DNA of 5,833 nucleotides from M3007 sp040080915 (GTDB lineage: Bacteria > Bacteroidota > Bacteroidia > Chitinophagales > Saprospiraceae). Both the position numbers and the translations under genes were made by a program. The stretch is from the NCBI GenBank assembly GCA_040080915.1, contig JBEBHD010000297.1, positions 1-5,833 of the forward strand, read 5' to 3'. The notes beneath the pieces were generated by a model. The model worked only from the letters and a program-made list of their open reading frames with translations. It did no database searches and was not told the DNA's origin. This document shows positions 1 through 5,440 of the stretch, piece by piece. Positions within the stretch are counted from its first letter, which is position 1. The number at the start of each line of letters is the position of its first letter.

Positions 1-33
1 TACGGGCTTATGCTAAGTCGTTCCCATTTTTTT
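1..33. repeat. 33-bp direct repeat, copy 1 (cut by window start)
   Basis: These 33 bases, ending in seven T, recur without a mismatch at 184-216. The copy begins with TAC followed by GGGCT. In the second copy these are the loop and 3' arm of a small hairpin, AGCCC-TAC-GGGCT. The 5' arm of this first copy is therefore probably just outside the window. Positions 1-17 also form an imperfect inverted repeat with 41-57 (15 of 17 matching), so the copy is structurally tied to the palindrome that follows. Confidence 0.9.
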
Positions 34-40
34 GTAAAAA

Positions 41-200
41 CTTAGGTTAAGCCCGTAGGGCTGGCATTTTGGTAGAATTGGGTCATCCATTGCCATCGGA
101 ACCGCGTAGCGGTGGGATTAAAATGACACCGCTACGCGGTTCTACCCTTTATTCCCGGTCAAATTCTACCAAAATGCCAGCCCTACGGGCTTATGCTAAG
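41..200. repeat. Long nested palindrome upstream of the transposase (outer arms)
   Basis: The outer arms at 41-79 and 162-200 are reverse complements over 39 bp with only two mismatched positions (46-47 against 194-195). The core, 51-79 against 162-190, is perfect over 29 bp. Each arm contains CCGTAGG, six bases, then ATTTTGGTAG (53-75 on +, 166-188 on -). A second, independent inverted repeat sits inside the loop at 99-142. As single-stranded DNA or RNA the block could fold into a long cruciform-like stem. It ends about 40 bp before the transposase start, as expected for the end structure or REP-like substrate of a Y1 transposase, but the true element end cannot be fixed here. Confidence 0.9.
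99..142. repeat. Inner inverted repeat within the palindrome loop
   Basis: Positions 99-114 and 127-142 are perfect 16-bp reverse complements separated by 12 bases. Each arm is itself a mini-hairpin: ACCGC-GTA-GCGGT at 101-113 and its complement with a TAC loop at 128-140. The stem differs from that of the outer arms (AGCCC/GGGCT) while the GTA loop is the same. This links the inner repeat to the same structural family. Confidence 0.88.
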
Positions 201-216
201 TCGTTCCCATTTTTTT
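184..216. repeat. 33-bp direct repeat, copy 2
   Basis: This is an exact copy of 1-33, offset by 183 bp, again ending in seven T. Its first half is the 3' part of the right arm of the large palindrome. It ends 23 bp before the transposase ATG. The T-run after the GC-rich hairpin at 179-191 might reduce read-through transcription into the transposase. The spacing is too long for a textbook intrinsic terminator, so no terminator is called. Confidence 0.9.
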
Positions 217-239
217 AATGAAATGTAACTCGAAGCAAC

Positions 240-701
240 ATGGCAAACACTTACCACCAAATTCACATCCAAACCGTTTTCGCAGTGAAATTTCGCGAAG
301 GCCTGTTGTTGCCCGAATTCCGAAAAGAAGTTTTCGGCTACATTGGACAAGTCATCAACAACCTTGGCCACAAAACCTTAATCGTCAATGGTGTGCCCGA
401 CCATGTACATTGTTTTTTTGGTCTGCACCCCAAACAAGCGTTGGCTGACCTGATGCGCGAGGTTAAAGCCAATTCTTCCAAATGGATAAATGATAAAAAA
501 TTCTTGCGCCACCGGTTCGAGTGGCAAGAAGGCTATGGTGCATTTTCGTACGGAAAATCGCAGGTAGATTCTGTGATGAAATACATTTTGAATCAGGAAG
601 AACACCATCGAACGATTAATTTTAGAACGGAATACCTCGATTTTTTACAAAAATTCGAAATCGAACACGACGAAAAATACATTTTCCAGGAGGCGGTGTA
701 A
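240..701 (+). CDS. tnpA: IS200/IS605-family Y1 HUH transposase
   Basis: The gene encodes 153 residues, the normal full length for a single-domain IS200-type TnpA. Such enzymes cut and rejoin single-stranded DNA at hairpin-marked ends through a covalent 5'-phosphotyrosine link, acting as dimers. The metal-binding HUH motif is visible as H55-V-H57 in PDHVH (53-57). The catalytic tyrosine is most likely Y115 in KYILNQEEHH, with Q119 four residues later as in characterised members. The conserved stretch WQEGYGAFSYGKSQ occupies 95-108. The reading frame is unbroken and the key residues are present, so the enzyme may be active. I chose the ATG at 240 because the protein starts with the family-typical MANTYHQIHIQ, directly entering the first beta strand. 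No clear ribosome binding site or TAnnTTTG promoter is seen upstream. The repeats on both flanks are its probable DNA substrates. A REP-associated (RAYT) role is the main alternative. Confidence 0.93.
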   Translation: MANTYHQIHIQTVFAVKFREGLLLPEFRKEVFGYIGQVINNLGHKTLIVNGVPDHVHCFFGLHPKQALADLMREVKANSSKWINDKKFLRHRFEWQEGYGAFSYGKSQVDSVMKYILNQEEHHRTINFRTEYLDFLQKFEIEHDEKYIFQEAV

Positions 702-737
702 AACAAGGCAGGCACAAAATTTAGGCGCAGCATGCCA

Positions 738-765
738 GCGCCGTAGGCGCGATATTTTGGTAGCA
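738..765 (+). repeat. GTA-loop hairpin repeat unit, downstream copy 1
   Basis: The hairpin GCGCC-GTA-GGCGC (738-750) is followed by ATATTTTGGTAGCA. The CCGTAGG-N6-ATTTTGGTAG pattern (741-763) has exactly the spacing seen in the upstream palindrome, but with a different stem sequence. It faces the minus-strand copy at 849-877, giving an imperfect inverted repeat around about 85 bp. Confidence 0.8.
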
Positions 766-813
766 TAGTGCCGTCAGGACGAACGGAATGGCGCAGGCAT
801 GACATTAAATCCC

Positions 814-826
814 ATGCCTATGGCAT
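814..826 (-). repeat. Diverged hairpin repeat unit, downstream copy 2
   Basis: The stem ATGCC/GGCAT is intact around a TAT loop (+ strand reading), so the usual TAC has one change. It is followed by ATTCACA, as in the copy at 865-884. The ATTTTGGTAG part is not recognisable here. It is probably a decayed or partial member of the family. Confidence 0.55.
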
Positions 827-848
827 TCACATTCCTCGTTTCGGGTCG

Positions 849-877
849 TTGCTACCAAAATTTCATGCCTACGGCAT
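849..877 (-). repeat. GTA-loop hairpin repeat unit, downstream copy 3
   Basis: Read on the minus strand this is ATGCC-GTA-GGCAT, then GAA, then ATTTTGGTAGCAA. The core CCGTAGG-N6-ATTTTGGTAG covers 852-874 with the same spacing as the other full copies. It is the inverted partner of 738-765. Confidence 0.8.
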
Positions 878-898
878 TCACACTTTTCGGGCGTGGAG

Positions 899-924
899 TT
901 GCTACCGGAATGTCGCCTTTACGG
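899..924 (-). repeat. Degenerate repeat unit, downstream copy 4
   Basis: Read on the + strand, TTGCTACCGGAAT, then GTCGCC, then TTTACGG resembles the copy at 849-874 with four core changes and the same spacing. The hairpin stem is no longer perfect. A further ACTACCGGAAG at 927-937 may be another fragment. It lies within 30 bp of the 3' end of the hydrolase gene. Confidence 0.5.
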
Positions 925-951
925 AACTACCGGAAGCATGCATTCCCCCCC

Positions 952-1956
952 TCAAAACCGCCCCTCCAAAAACGCCCGTACATCAGCAGCCGATTCTGCG
1001 GCACTTTCCTCTTGGGGCCAGTGGCCCGTGTTTTGGTAAATTTTGAGCAGGGCCTTGCGAATTTTTCGGTGAAACTCGTACGCATACTCCGGTGAGATAC
1101 GCGTGTCTTCGGCGCCCCAAAGGATGAGCGTTGGCGTGGTGATGTCTTCAATAATGTCCACGGGCGGGCGGTTTTCACTCACAGAAGTACGGTCAATGAA
1201 CGCCTTGCGGTTGCCGGGCCGACGCAGCAGATCGTGGTGGCGCTGAACCAGGCGGTCACCCACTTTTTGATCGTCAGCGTACATATTTTCCAGCATGAGG
1301 CGGACGGCAAACTGGGGCGTTATTTTCAACAAAACACGGTTCAGCACGGGCGTGCGGGCCAAAAAACTGACGATTGGCTCCTGTTTTTCCTCGAAACCCG
1401 GCGCATCGAGCAAGATCAGCTTGCGCAAGCGCTCCGGGTGTTCGGTGGCGTAAAACCAGGCGACCTGAGCGCCCAGCCCATTGCCGGCGAGGTGGAAGCG
1501 CCGCAGGCTGATCTTTCGGGCGAATGCGTCGAGGAATTCGGCGTACATGAACGCGCTGTAACTGCCCTGAGGGTGCGGACCGGTCAGCCCGAAGCCGGGC
1601 AAGTCGAGGCTGATGATCTGGTAGTACCGGGAGAGGGAATCCGTCCAGCCTGTCCACGTATGCATGGAGTTGTTGGCATCGTGCAGGAGCACCAACGGCT
1701 CGCCCTTGCCGGTGATGCGGTAGTGGACCGTCATGCCGTCCACCTCCACAAATCGAGAATCGGGAAAACCGTACCGACTTGCCAGTTCGTGTACGGGCAG
1801 GTCGCCGTGCCAGTTGGCGTACACCCACCAAATGGTGACGATCAACGCCGTCCAGCGCAGTACCCGCGAGAGACGGATTTTGCCGATCCAGTAGCGGATG
1901 CTCCGTTTGGCGGGCATCGGGGATGCTTGTTCCGGTGGGTTGGTTTGTTCTTCCAT
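952..1956 (-). CDS. Membrane-anchored alpha/beta-hydrolase-fold protein with Ser-to-Gly nucleophile
   Basis: The gene encodes 334 residues with an alpha/beta hydrolase fold. A single hydrophobic helix near residues 35-48 follows a basic segment, which suggests a membrane anchor with the hydrolase domain on one side. The fold is recognisable in order: the strand and oxyanion region VLLHDANNSMHTW (89-101), SLDLPGFGLTGPH (116-128), the nucleophile elbow LAGNGLGAQVAW (156-167), the acid loop LILWGAEDTRIS (277-288, probable acid D284) and NTGHWPQEE (309-317, probable His H312). The usual elbow is G-x-S-x-G. Here the serine position is G160, encoded GGG, so the normal nucleophile is missing while acid and histidine remain. 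The usual HG of the oxyanion loop is also HD (92-93). A conventional esterase or lipase reaction is therefore doubtful. A binding, cofactor-free or degenerate role is possible. The start lies five bases after the stop of the upstream membrane-protein gene, indicating translational linkage. Confidence 0.88.
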   Translation of the reverse strand: MEEQTNPPEQASPMPAKRSIRYWIGKIRLSRVLRWTALIVTIWWVYANWHGDLPVHELASRYGFPDSRFVEVDGMTVHYRITGKGEPLVLLHDANNSMHTWTGWTDSLSRYYQIISLDLPGFGLTGPHPQGSYSAFMYAEFLDAFARKISLRRFHLAGNGLGAQVAWFYATEHPERLRKLILLDAPGFEEKQEPIVSFLARTPVLNRVLLKITPQFAVRLMLENMYADDQKVGDRLVQRHHDLLRRPGNRKAFIDRTSVSENRPPVDIIEDITTPTLILWGAEDTRISPEYAYEFHRKIRKALLKIYQNTGHWPQEESAAESAADVRAFLEGRF

Positions 1957-1961
1957 TTGTT

Positions 1962-2483
1962 TCAGCGTGCAGAGCGAACGACGGCAGCCACGCCTGCCGA
2001 CAGGCCAAAACCGCCAATGGTACCAATGGCCATGCGCGTGATCACCGGGCCGAGCGGCTGTACCGGATTTTCGATGGCTTTGTCAATTTCAAGCAGCCCC
2101 TCTCGGATGCGGTTGGCTTGTTCAGGGTCGCCGGCACCGCCGTCCAGCATGGCCTGGTAGGCTTGCTTTTCGGCCACGAGTTCCATGCGCACCAGATCAA
2201 GGTCGTACAGGTGCAGCCCGTAGAAAAACAGCCAATAGCACAGGTTGACGAGTACGAACACAGCGAAGGGTGTGCGCAGGATGGCTCGAAAATCGCGATC
2301 TGTGCCGTTATCTGCACAATCGGCCTTGGCCGCCCGGTACATGAATGCAATGTAAAAAATCATTGCCGCCCATTGCAAACCGGGGTTGAGGAAGGTTTCC
2401 TTTCCGACAGTATACAGCAGAGTAAAGTAAAAAATGACCGTCATGCCTCCGAGCAGTCCGTTTTGCAAGATGTTGTTTTTCAT
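1962..2483 (-). CDS. Small four-helix membrane protein, DUF4199-like
   Basis: The gene encodes 173 residues with predicted membrane segments at about 8-26, 35-50, 72-91 and 146-168. A charged, probably helical linker (about 97-140) lies between the third and fourth. Length, topology, the N-terminal NGLLGGMTVIFYFTLLY pattern and the long polar segment before the last helix resemble the DUF4199 family, common in Bacteroidota and of unknown function. This family assignment is from pattern memory only. The ATG at 2483 lies 39 bp after the stop of the lyase gene, and no TAnnTTTG-type promoter is seen in that gap. The stop is followed after five bases by the start of the hydrolase-fold gene, so co-transcription is likely. 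I cannot assign a biochemical role. Confidence 0.75.
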   Translation of the reverse strand: MKNNILQNGLLGGMTVIFYFTLLYTVGKETFLNPGLQWAAMIFYIAFMYRAAKADCADNGTDRDFRAILRTPFAVFVLVNLCYWLFFYGLHLYDLDLVRMELVAEKQAYQAMLDGGAGDPEQANRIREGLLEIDKAIENPVQPLGPVITRMAIGTIGGFGLSAGVAAVVRSAR

Positions 2484-2522
2484 AAAAGTTGGTGGCTGGT
2501 TCGTCGTTAGAGGTTTTCGTGA

Positions 2523-5339
2523 TTACCAAGAGAAAACAATTCGCTGGACAGCGCTACTTACGCCGTCCGATATTTCCAAAAAATAAACGCCGTTCGTCAA
2601 ACCTTCCTTTTCAAATAACAAGATCCGTTCGCCAGCCTGTAAGTCCGCAGAGCGGTGTCTCAATACTTGCCCGGAAGCGTTCAGGATATTGATTTTCAAG
2701 TGCTTGTTTTGCAAGACTTTTATTTTTAAATAAAAATCTCCCTTCGTAGGATTGGGGAAAATCGTCCAGGATTCGACACCCGCTGGCAACACGGTGGAAA
2801 CAAAGGGCGAGACCGTGACCCAAACCGAATCCACGCCGGAGCAGCCCAACGAATCGGTGAACGCGTACGAAACGAGGTGCTCCCCGATGCCTGCGATGGC
2901 CGGAAAAAACTGCCCAGCAGAAACACCTGCACCCGAAAAAACGCCCCCTGGAGGCGCTCCGACCAGTGTTACCGCGGGGTCTTGATCTGTGTAATTGGCC
3001 TCCAAGCCGGACAGCGAAACCTGAAGCGTGCCGCAGGGCGCTTTGTCTGTAATCTCAACGAGGTGGTTGCCCGACGGAATGGCCAAAGACCCCACCAAAA
3101 TACCGGTGGAAGCGGCTGAAACCTGCGAAACGTAGTTGCTGTCAATTTTCAGGAAATAGGTTTCCGCAGCCAAATCCGCCGCGAAAATGCCGACCGTTCG
3201 ACCGCCGGGAACGTTCTCAAATAGGTGGCTATTTTGGGCCGTGTCGGCATTTGCCGAGAAAAAATAAAGCACGTCGCCCCAGTCCGTACCGACCGAAATG
3301 GCGTTTTGGTGCGCCGTTCCGCCTGCCGCCGCCAGGTTCGTCGTGTCGCCGGTGGCGATGGTGTGGCAAAAAATCACGGTGTCCGAAACGGTCTCTGGGC
3401 GGACTTCGATTCGCCAATTCCCCGGTTCGTAAAACGACGAGGGCACAGCCGACGGCGGATGGTTTTGGCCGTTGACAAAATACTCGAAACCCGCGCCGCC
3501 GATGCGCGTCGTGCTGGAATTTTGCGGCAGAACGGTTCGGATGGCGATGCTGCCCTTCCCGTTTTTTGCCGTGCAGTTTTTACCGCCAAAGGTTTCAATA
3601 TTGCCCGGAGCTTGGGCAGAGACCAGATCGCCGTCGAGGTCGGGTTTGTTGACAAAATGAGCGACCCATTTCACGTCGCGCTGCCTGTTTTGGGCATTTT
3701 TGAGGTGGATATTGTCCAAAACAATGAATTTTTCAGGCTTGAGGTACAAAATGCGGCGGCGGAAAAAAGACAGTTTCGAGGTGTCGTAGGCCAGTTGTGC
3801 GTCGGCGGATTGATAAACGAAGTCGGGGCCAGTGGCAAATTTAACCCACCGCCCCCGCTGGTTTTCGGGTTTGAATATGTCGGCGTACACGCGCATTGGG
3901 AAGGACTCGATTTGCCCGCCGTCGTTGGCCGCCAACTGCCCAAAACTGTTGAATTTTTCGAGCGAATCGAACACGCAGACCGTGTTGTGGGCAATCGTGC
4001 GGCTGTAATAATTTCGGTAGTGCGGGCTGGCGTAGGCATCGTAGTAGCCCGCGTCGAGCAGCAGCGGGGCATTTTTGAAAATGGCGAACGAGTTTTGGTC
4101 GCGTTGCTGGTGGTCGGAACGCAGGCTCGATGCACAGGTAAACGCCAAGATCGTCGCATCGTCCGCCCACGACGAGCGGCTGACGGAAATGCCCGCTTTG
4201 TCGGCCCACCAATCCGTCGGGATATTGGGAAAAGCGACCGTCGGTGCCGAAAAATCGCGGTACAGGATTTTGTTGAACTTGTCCATTGTGTTGGGCGTGT
4301 TCACGGGTTTCGACCAGTGTTGTGCCAGCCACAAGCTTCGCGGGTCGTTGAATTCGCGGGCATGGATGAAGTCCACGCGGTCGCCGAAACGCCGCGCCAC
4401 GCCGTCGCCAAGGTGCAGGCTTTTGCCGTCGGGCAGGGTGAAATAATAATATTGGTTGATGCTGTTTGGCAGCCAGGGCACATCGGTGTAGTAATTTTTG
4501 TTGGAGCCGATTTTCATGTTTTCAAACAGTTGAAACTGGTCGATCAGCGACCACATGGAGTACGCCGCGCCCCAGTTCCAGCCGCCGTCGTCGTCGCGGT
4601 AGTGGGCGTAACAAGGCAGGAAGCCGTTTTCCCATTTATCGTAGATGACTCGAAACCAGTTAGTCAGGTTGGCATTTTGCACGGAATCCAAACCCTCCGC
4701 TCCGTGAAGGGCCAAAATATTTTGGTTGCAAAACACCGTATTCCAAGGGTTGTGGCTCGAGACGTAGGAGTTTCCAAAAGCCGAAAGAATGTAGAAATTC
4801 ATGAACTCCTCCGTTCCACGGTACATGCTTTTAGTCAGTTCCAGCCGCAGGGAATCGGGCAAATCGAGGTAGCACCAATCGAGCAGAATGCTGCCAGCAT
4901 CGCTGGTTTTGCGGAGCAAATTTTCTTTTGCGTAATGCTCCATTGCGAGGAAATTGGCGGTGTTGATGGCCTCGTTGACCCGCCCGGCGAGGAACCGGCA
5001 ACGTTTGAGGGCAAGGCTGTCGCCGGTCATTTTGTACAAAAAAACGGTGAGCACGACCTCGTCGCGGGCGTAGTAATTGTTCCAGTTCCAGGTCCATTTT
5101 GTGGAGTCGGAGCCTGCGAGGTACAAGGCCGGATCGGGTAGCCAACCGACGTTGTAGGCCGTTTGCATCTGGTTGAACGTAGTTTTCAAATCTCCAGAAG
5201 CGGCAAGATTGTTGCGCAGCCAATCGAGGCGCTCGGCACTGGCAAAAACGCGCGGACGGCCTTGGTTGATGGTTGGATATTGAGAAAACAGCGCCACTGG
5301 GGTGCCAAGCACGACGAGAAATGCAAATGTTCTGAGCAT
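2523..5339 (-). CDS. Secreted heparinase II/III-like polysaccharide lyase with T9SS sorting domain
   Basis: The predicted protein has 938 residues and probably degrades uronic-acid-containing polysaccharide by beta-elimination outside the cell. Residues 1-20 form a Sec signal peptide (MLR, hydrophobic core, cleavage near LFSQ). About 25-360 look like the alpha-helical toroid of heparinase II/III and alginate lyases, with SHNPWNTVFCNQN (195-207) and DDDGGWNWGAAY (249-260). About 384-600 match the Hepar_II_III beta domain: SDHQQRDQNSF (408-418), LLLDAGYYDAY (426-436) and AHNTV (450-454). Candidate catalytic residues are N197, Y260, H410 and H451, by family analogy only. A PKD/Ig-like module covers about 768-845 (LSGLEANYTDQ, FSGAGVSAGQF, DSLGCSG). 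Residues 856-938 are a T9SS type A sorting domain (WTIFPNPTKGDFYL, GVYFLEI). The frame is open up to an ATG at 5450, but the ATG at 5339 places the signal peptide at the N terminus and lies downstream of the likely promoter. The exact substrate is unknown. Confidence 0.9.
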   Translation of the reverse strand: MLRTFAFLVVLGTPVALFSQYPTINQGRPRVFASAERLDWLRNNLAASGDLKTTFNQMQTAYNVGWLPDPALYLAGSDSTKWTWNWNNYYARDEVVLTVFLYKMTGDSLALKRCRFLAGRVNEAINTANFLAMEHYAKENLLRKTSDAGSILLDWCYLDLPDSLRLELTKSMYRGTEEFMNFYILSAFGNSYVSSHNPWNTVFCNQNILALHGAEGLDSVQNANLTNWFRVIYDKWENGFLPCYAHYRDDDGGWNWGAAYSMWSLIDQFQLFENMKIGSNKNYYTDVPWLPNSINQYYYFTLPDGKSLHLGDGVARRFGDRVDFIHAREFNDPRSLWLAQHWSKPVNTPNTMDKFNKILYRDFSAPTVAFPNIPTDWWADKAGISVSRSSWADDATILAFTCASSLRSDHQQRDQNSFAIFKNAPLLLDAGYYDAYASPHYRNYYSRTIAHNTVCVFDSLEKFNSFGQLAANDGGQIESFPMRVYADIFKPENQRGRWVKFATGPDFVYQSADAQLAYDTSKLSFFRRRILYLKPEKFIVLDNIHLKNAQNRQRDVKWVAHFVNKPDLDGDLVSAQAPGNIETFGGKNCTAKNGKGSIAIRTVLPQNSSTTRIGGAGFEYFVNGQNHPPSAVPSSFYEPGNWRIEVRPETVSDTVIFCHTIATGDTTNLAAAGGTAHQNAISVGTDWGDVLYFFSANADTAQNSHLFENVPGGRTVGIFAADLAAETYFLKIDSNYVSQVSAASTGILVGSLAIPSGNHLVEITDKAPCGTLQVSLSGLEANYTDQDPAVTLVGAPPGGVFSGAGVSAGQFFPAIAGIGEHLVSYAFTDSLGCSGVDSVWVTVSPFVSTVLPAGVESWTIFPNPTKGDFYLKIKVLQNKHLKINILNASGQVLRHRSADLQAGERILLFEKEGLTNGVYFLEISDGVSSAVQRIVFSW

Positions 5340-5352
5340 AATATTGAAAAAA

Positions 5353-5380
5353 TTGGCCAGAGGAAAAGGCACTAAATCTG
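5353..5380 (+). promoter_or_regulatory. Weak candidate promoter for aroA
   Basis: TTG at 5353-5355 is followed after 17 bases by TAAATCTG (5373-5380), one mismatch from the Bacteroidota -7 consensus TAnnTTTG. It lies about 60 bp before the aroA ATG on the correct strand. The match is imperfect, and such short patterns arise by chance, so this is only a candidate. Confidence 0.25.
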
Positions 5381-5403
5381 GCTTTGAAACATCTGATTGG
5401 CGG

Positions 5404-5433
5404 CAAAAGTAGCGCAGCGCTTGCAAACCCCAA
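5404..5433 (-). promoter_or_regulatory. Bacteroidota-type promoter for the lyase transcription unit
   Basis: On the minus strand, TACTTTTG (5404-5411) matches the -7 consensus TAnnTTTG fully. TTG at 5431-5433 lies 19 bases upstream, the preferred spacing for the -33 element. The start of transcription would fall near 5397, giving a leader of about 60 nt before the ATG at 5339. The box lies inside the open frame that extends to 5450, so transcripts from it could not use the earlier ATG. Confidence 0.6.
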
Positions 5434-5440
5434 CGAACAA

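Larger units (their letters stand above)
41..924 (+). mobile_element. Candidate IS200/IS605-like (or REP-associated) single-gene element; ends undetermined
   Basis: One intact HUH transposase gene is bracketed by inverted-repeat structures on both sides. All four main arms carry CCGTAGG-N6-ATTTTGGTAG with identical spacing (53-75 +, 166-188 -, 741-763 +, 852-874 -). IS200/IS605 elements lack classical terminal inverted repeats and target duplications and instead use subterminal hairpins, which fits this layout. No TnpB/IscB accessory gene is present. The coordinates cover the repeats I can see and are not proven ends. It could instead be a domesticated RAYT gene living among repeats it spreads. 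Confidence 0.45.
702..951. other. Intergenic repeat-rich stretch between two convergent genes
   Basis: No credible gene is present between the transposase stop and the hydrolase stop. The stretch contains several diverged copies of the GTA-loop hairpin repeat, listed separately. A short GC stem (GGCGC at 724-728 with GCGCC at 738-742) follows the transposase stop. No hairpin with a following T-run clear enough to call a terminator was found for either convergent gene, although the repeat hairpins themselves could serve that purpose. Confidence 0.7.

Noticed and set aside
179..216. GC hairpin followed by seven T as an intrinsic terminator
   Set aside because: The T-run begins about 18 bases after the hairpin (179-191) rather than directly after it, and the hairpin is explained by the repeat family.
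1..216. CRISPR-like array because of regularly repeated sequence
   Set aside because: Only two direct copies 183 bp apart are seen, with palindromic DNA between them. There are no short spacers and no cas genes.
768..1095. Two overlapping short + strand frames starting in the repeat zone
   Set aside because: They translate repeat DNA and the antisense of the hydrolase C terminus. There is no conserved motif, and the starts fall inside hairpin repeats.
1234..2160. 308-codon open frame on the + strand across the hydrolase and membrane-protein genes
   Set aside because: It spans two well-supported minus-strand genes and their junction, with no recognisable family features of its own. Treated as a shadow.
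3225..5141. Long open frame (638 codons) on the + strand, antisense to the lyase gene
   Set aside because: Its translation has no recognisable domain and is rich in Arg, Val and Gly, as expected from a high-GC antisense shadow. The minus-strand frame has a signal peptide, family motifs and a sorting domain.
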